Shown: piece by piece, positions 62,869-64,000 of the stretch | Layout of the letters: each line of letters starts with the position of its first letter | Numbering within the stretch: position 1 is the stretch's first letter | NCBI RefSeq assembly: GCF_002849695.1 | Contig: NZ_CP018937.1 | Coordinates: 930,001-994,000 of the forward strand | Direction: 5' to 3' | Source of the DNA: Bacteroides fragilis | GTDB lineage: Bacteria > Bacteroidota > Bacteroidia > Bacteroidales > Bacteroidaceae | DNA: 64,000 bases | Notes under the pieces: model-generated | The model's input: only the letters and a program-made list of their open reading frames with translations | What the model was told of the DNA's origin: nothing | Database searches by the model: none | Position numbers and translations under genes: made by a program

Positions 62869-64000
62869 TCACTTGCGTCTCACAATTTTATATCCGATAG
62901 CGGCAATCGTAATGCTCATTAACGGACTGATAATGTTGAAGAAGCAATAAGGAAGATAAACCAGTGTCGGAACACTTAATATCGTGGCCTGTGTCATTCC
63001 GCAGGTATTCCATGGTATCAAGACGGAAGTTACTGTAACAGAATCTTCCGTAGTCCGGCTGAGCAGACAGCTTTCATAACCTTTCTTTTCATATATATCC
63101 CGGAACATGTTTCCGGTCAGGATAATGCTGATATATTGGTCGGCTGTGGCGAGGTTCAGGAAGATACCCGAACAGACCGTAGAAGCCACCATGCTAACCG
63201 TATTTTTCATGAAGCGGACAAATACGGAAGTGATACTTCCCAACATTCCGCTGGCAGTCATGGCTCCTCCGAAGCACATGGCACAGATGATAAGCCATAC
63301 CGTATTCATCATACCCGCCATGCCACGGGTGGCCACAAGTTCGGTGAGTGCTTCGTTGCTTGTCTGTAGGCTGGTTCCTCCATAAAGGGTCATCATCAAT
63401 CCTTTAAAGATGGACTGAATACCTTCGGAATTCTGAGCACCGGATATTTCTTGCAATAGATCGGGTTGGAAGAATACCGCAAATACTCCTGCCAATGCTG
63501 CCGACAAGAACAAGGTGATAATGGAAGGTACCCGACGGGCAATCAGTATGCCTGTTCCTATCGGTACAATCAGCAACCATGGCGTAATGTGGAATTTTCC
63601 TGCCAGTGCTGCCGAGAACTCTGCTATATGTTCTGTATTTCCGGCATTGTGTGACAGCCCGGCTACAGTGAAGATTATCAAGGTGATGATTAATGATGGC
63701 ACAGTGGTTATCAGCATATAGCGGATGTGCTTGAACAGGGGGGTGTCGGTAACCGAGGCGGCTAATATCGTAGTATCCGATAACGGTGAGATTTTATCTC
63801 CGAAGTAAGCTCCCGAAATAATAGCTCCGGCGATCCATCCTTCTTCAAAACCTTGTGCTTTCCCGATTCCCATTAGGGCGATCCCGATGGTGGCAATCGT
63901 GGTCCAGGAACTTCCGGTCATAACCGATACCAATGCGCAAATAATGCAGGTAGAGGTCAGGAAAAAACTGGGATGAATGATTTGTATACCGTAATAAATC
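62869..64000 (-). CDS. nhaC: NhaC-family Na+/H+ antiporter (5' end beyond the window)
   Basis: At least 376 codons before the stop at 62869. The reading frame stays open to the right edge (the upstream residues read HPSFFLTSTCIICALVSV...), so the start lies outside the window and the usual start prediction at a TTG near 63933 is an artefact. Conserved NhaC segments are MTGSSWTTIATIGIALMGIG, ISGAYFGDKISPLSDTT, and SWTT/CGMTQA-type motifs in VLIPWNTCGMTQATILSVPT. It exchanges Na+ for H+ in the inner membrane. The gene follows, in transcription order, an unseen region. Confidence 0.93.
   Translation of the reverse strand, partial: IYYGIQIIHPSFFLTSTCIICALVSVMTGSSWTTIATIGIALMGIGKAQGFEEGWIAGAIISGAYFGDKISPLSDTTILAASVTDTPLFKHIRYMLITTVPSLIITLIIFTVAGLSHNAGNTEHIAEFSAALAGKFHITPWLLIVPIGTGILIARRVPSIITLFLSAALAGVFAVFFQPDLLQEISGAQNSEGIQSIFKGLMMTLYGGTSLQTSNEALTELVATRGMAGMMNTVWLIICAMCFGGAMTASGMLGSITSVFVRFMKNTVSMVASTVCSGIFLNLATADQYISIILTGNMFRDIYEKKGYESCLLSRTTEDSVTVTSVLIPWNTCGMTQATILSVPTLVYLPYCFFNIISPLMSITIAAIGYKIVRRK

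Noticed and set aside
63931..63933. An internal TTG start for the NhaC-type gene
   Set aside because: The frame is open to the right edge and the upstream residues match the conserved NhaC sequence, so the gene is cut by the window.
1..64000. CRISPR array, IS element or prophage
   Set aside because: No regularly spaced direct repeats, transposase or phage genes were seen on either strand.

Overview
The window looks like a chromosomal segment of a gut Bacteroides, most probably of the B. fragilis group. The reasons are the many SusC/SusD-type, NigD, DUF1735, DUF4251, DUF4595 and DUF4924 families, the Bacteroides promoter form (TTTG, 18-21 bp, TAnnTTTG) in front of many genes, the absence of strong Shine-Dalgarno sequences, and the menaquinone gene order. 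I see no plasmid, prophage, IS element, rRNA or CRISPR array. Apart from one AT-rich gap (2711-3686) the DNA is densely coding.

Layout. 1-2710: end of a fimbrial (Mfa/FimA-like) cluster, with the tail of a fimbrillin-like gene, a lipoprotein joining a fimbrillin-like part to a transglutaminase-like domain, and a second surface lipoprotein. 3687-6151: a two-gene unit of unknown function (TPM-like membrane lipoprotein plus coiled-coil lipoprotein). 6227-12351: housekeeping genes (CPA2 antiporter, LysE exporter, DUF4924, rmlD, prfC). 12545-20592: a compact menaquinone operon (HAD-hotdog fusion, menF, menD, a secreted putative zinc peptidase, menB, menC, menE). 20663-23560: an EEP-family lipoprotein and a GH97 enzyme. 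23537-33752: a polysaccharide utilisation locus (ECF sigma, FecR-type anti-sigma, SusC with STN domain, SusD, GH18, and two DUF1735 lipoproteins with LamG and F5/8 domains). It is followed at 33998-36318 by an MFS sugar transporter and a GH130 phosphorylase. The architecture is that of host N-glycan foraging: surface GH18 endo-glycosidase release, TonB-dependent import, then transport and phosphorolysis of Man-GlcNAc-type disaccharides. It resembles the B. fragilis don locus as I remember it.

36400-46252: divergent dps/oxyR (peroxide stress), a NigD-like lipoprotein, an ECF sigma gene with an unusual inner-membrane/beta-barrel partner, pflB-pflA (anaerobic pyruvate cleavage), tRNA-Ser(TGA), a Crp/Fnr-type regulator and an acyltransferase. 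46442-58877: envelope and glycan genes (MG2-like protein with a PH-like membrane protein, GH31, NlpE-like lipoprotein, CorC/HlyC transporter, M48 peptidase, TonB receptor, DUF2007 zinc-ribbon protein, esterase, DUF4595 lipoprotein). 59046-64000: metY tightly followed by mnmA (sulfur use), a LuxR-type regulator, a DUF4251 protein and an NhaC antiporter that runs off the right edge.

The least explained items are the transglutaminase-fimbrillin fusion, the 3687-6151 gene pair, the peptidase inside the menaquinone operon, and the one-polypeptide inner-membrane/outer-membrane partner of the second ECF sigma factor.
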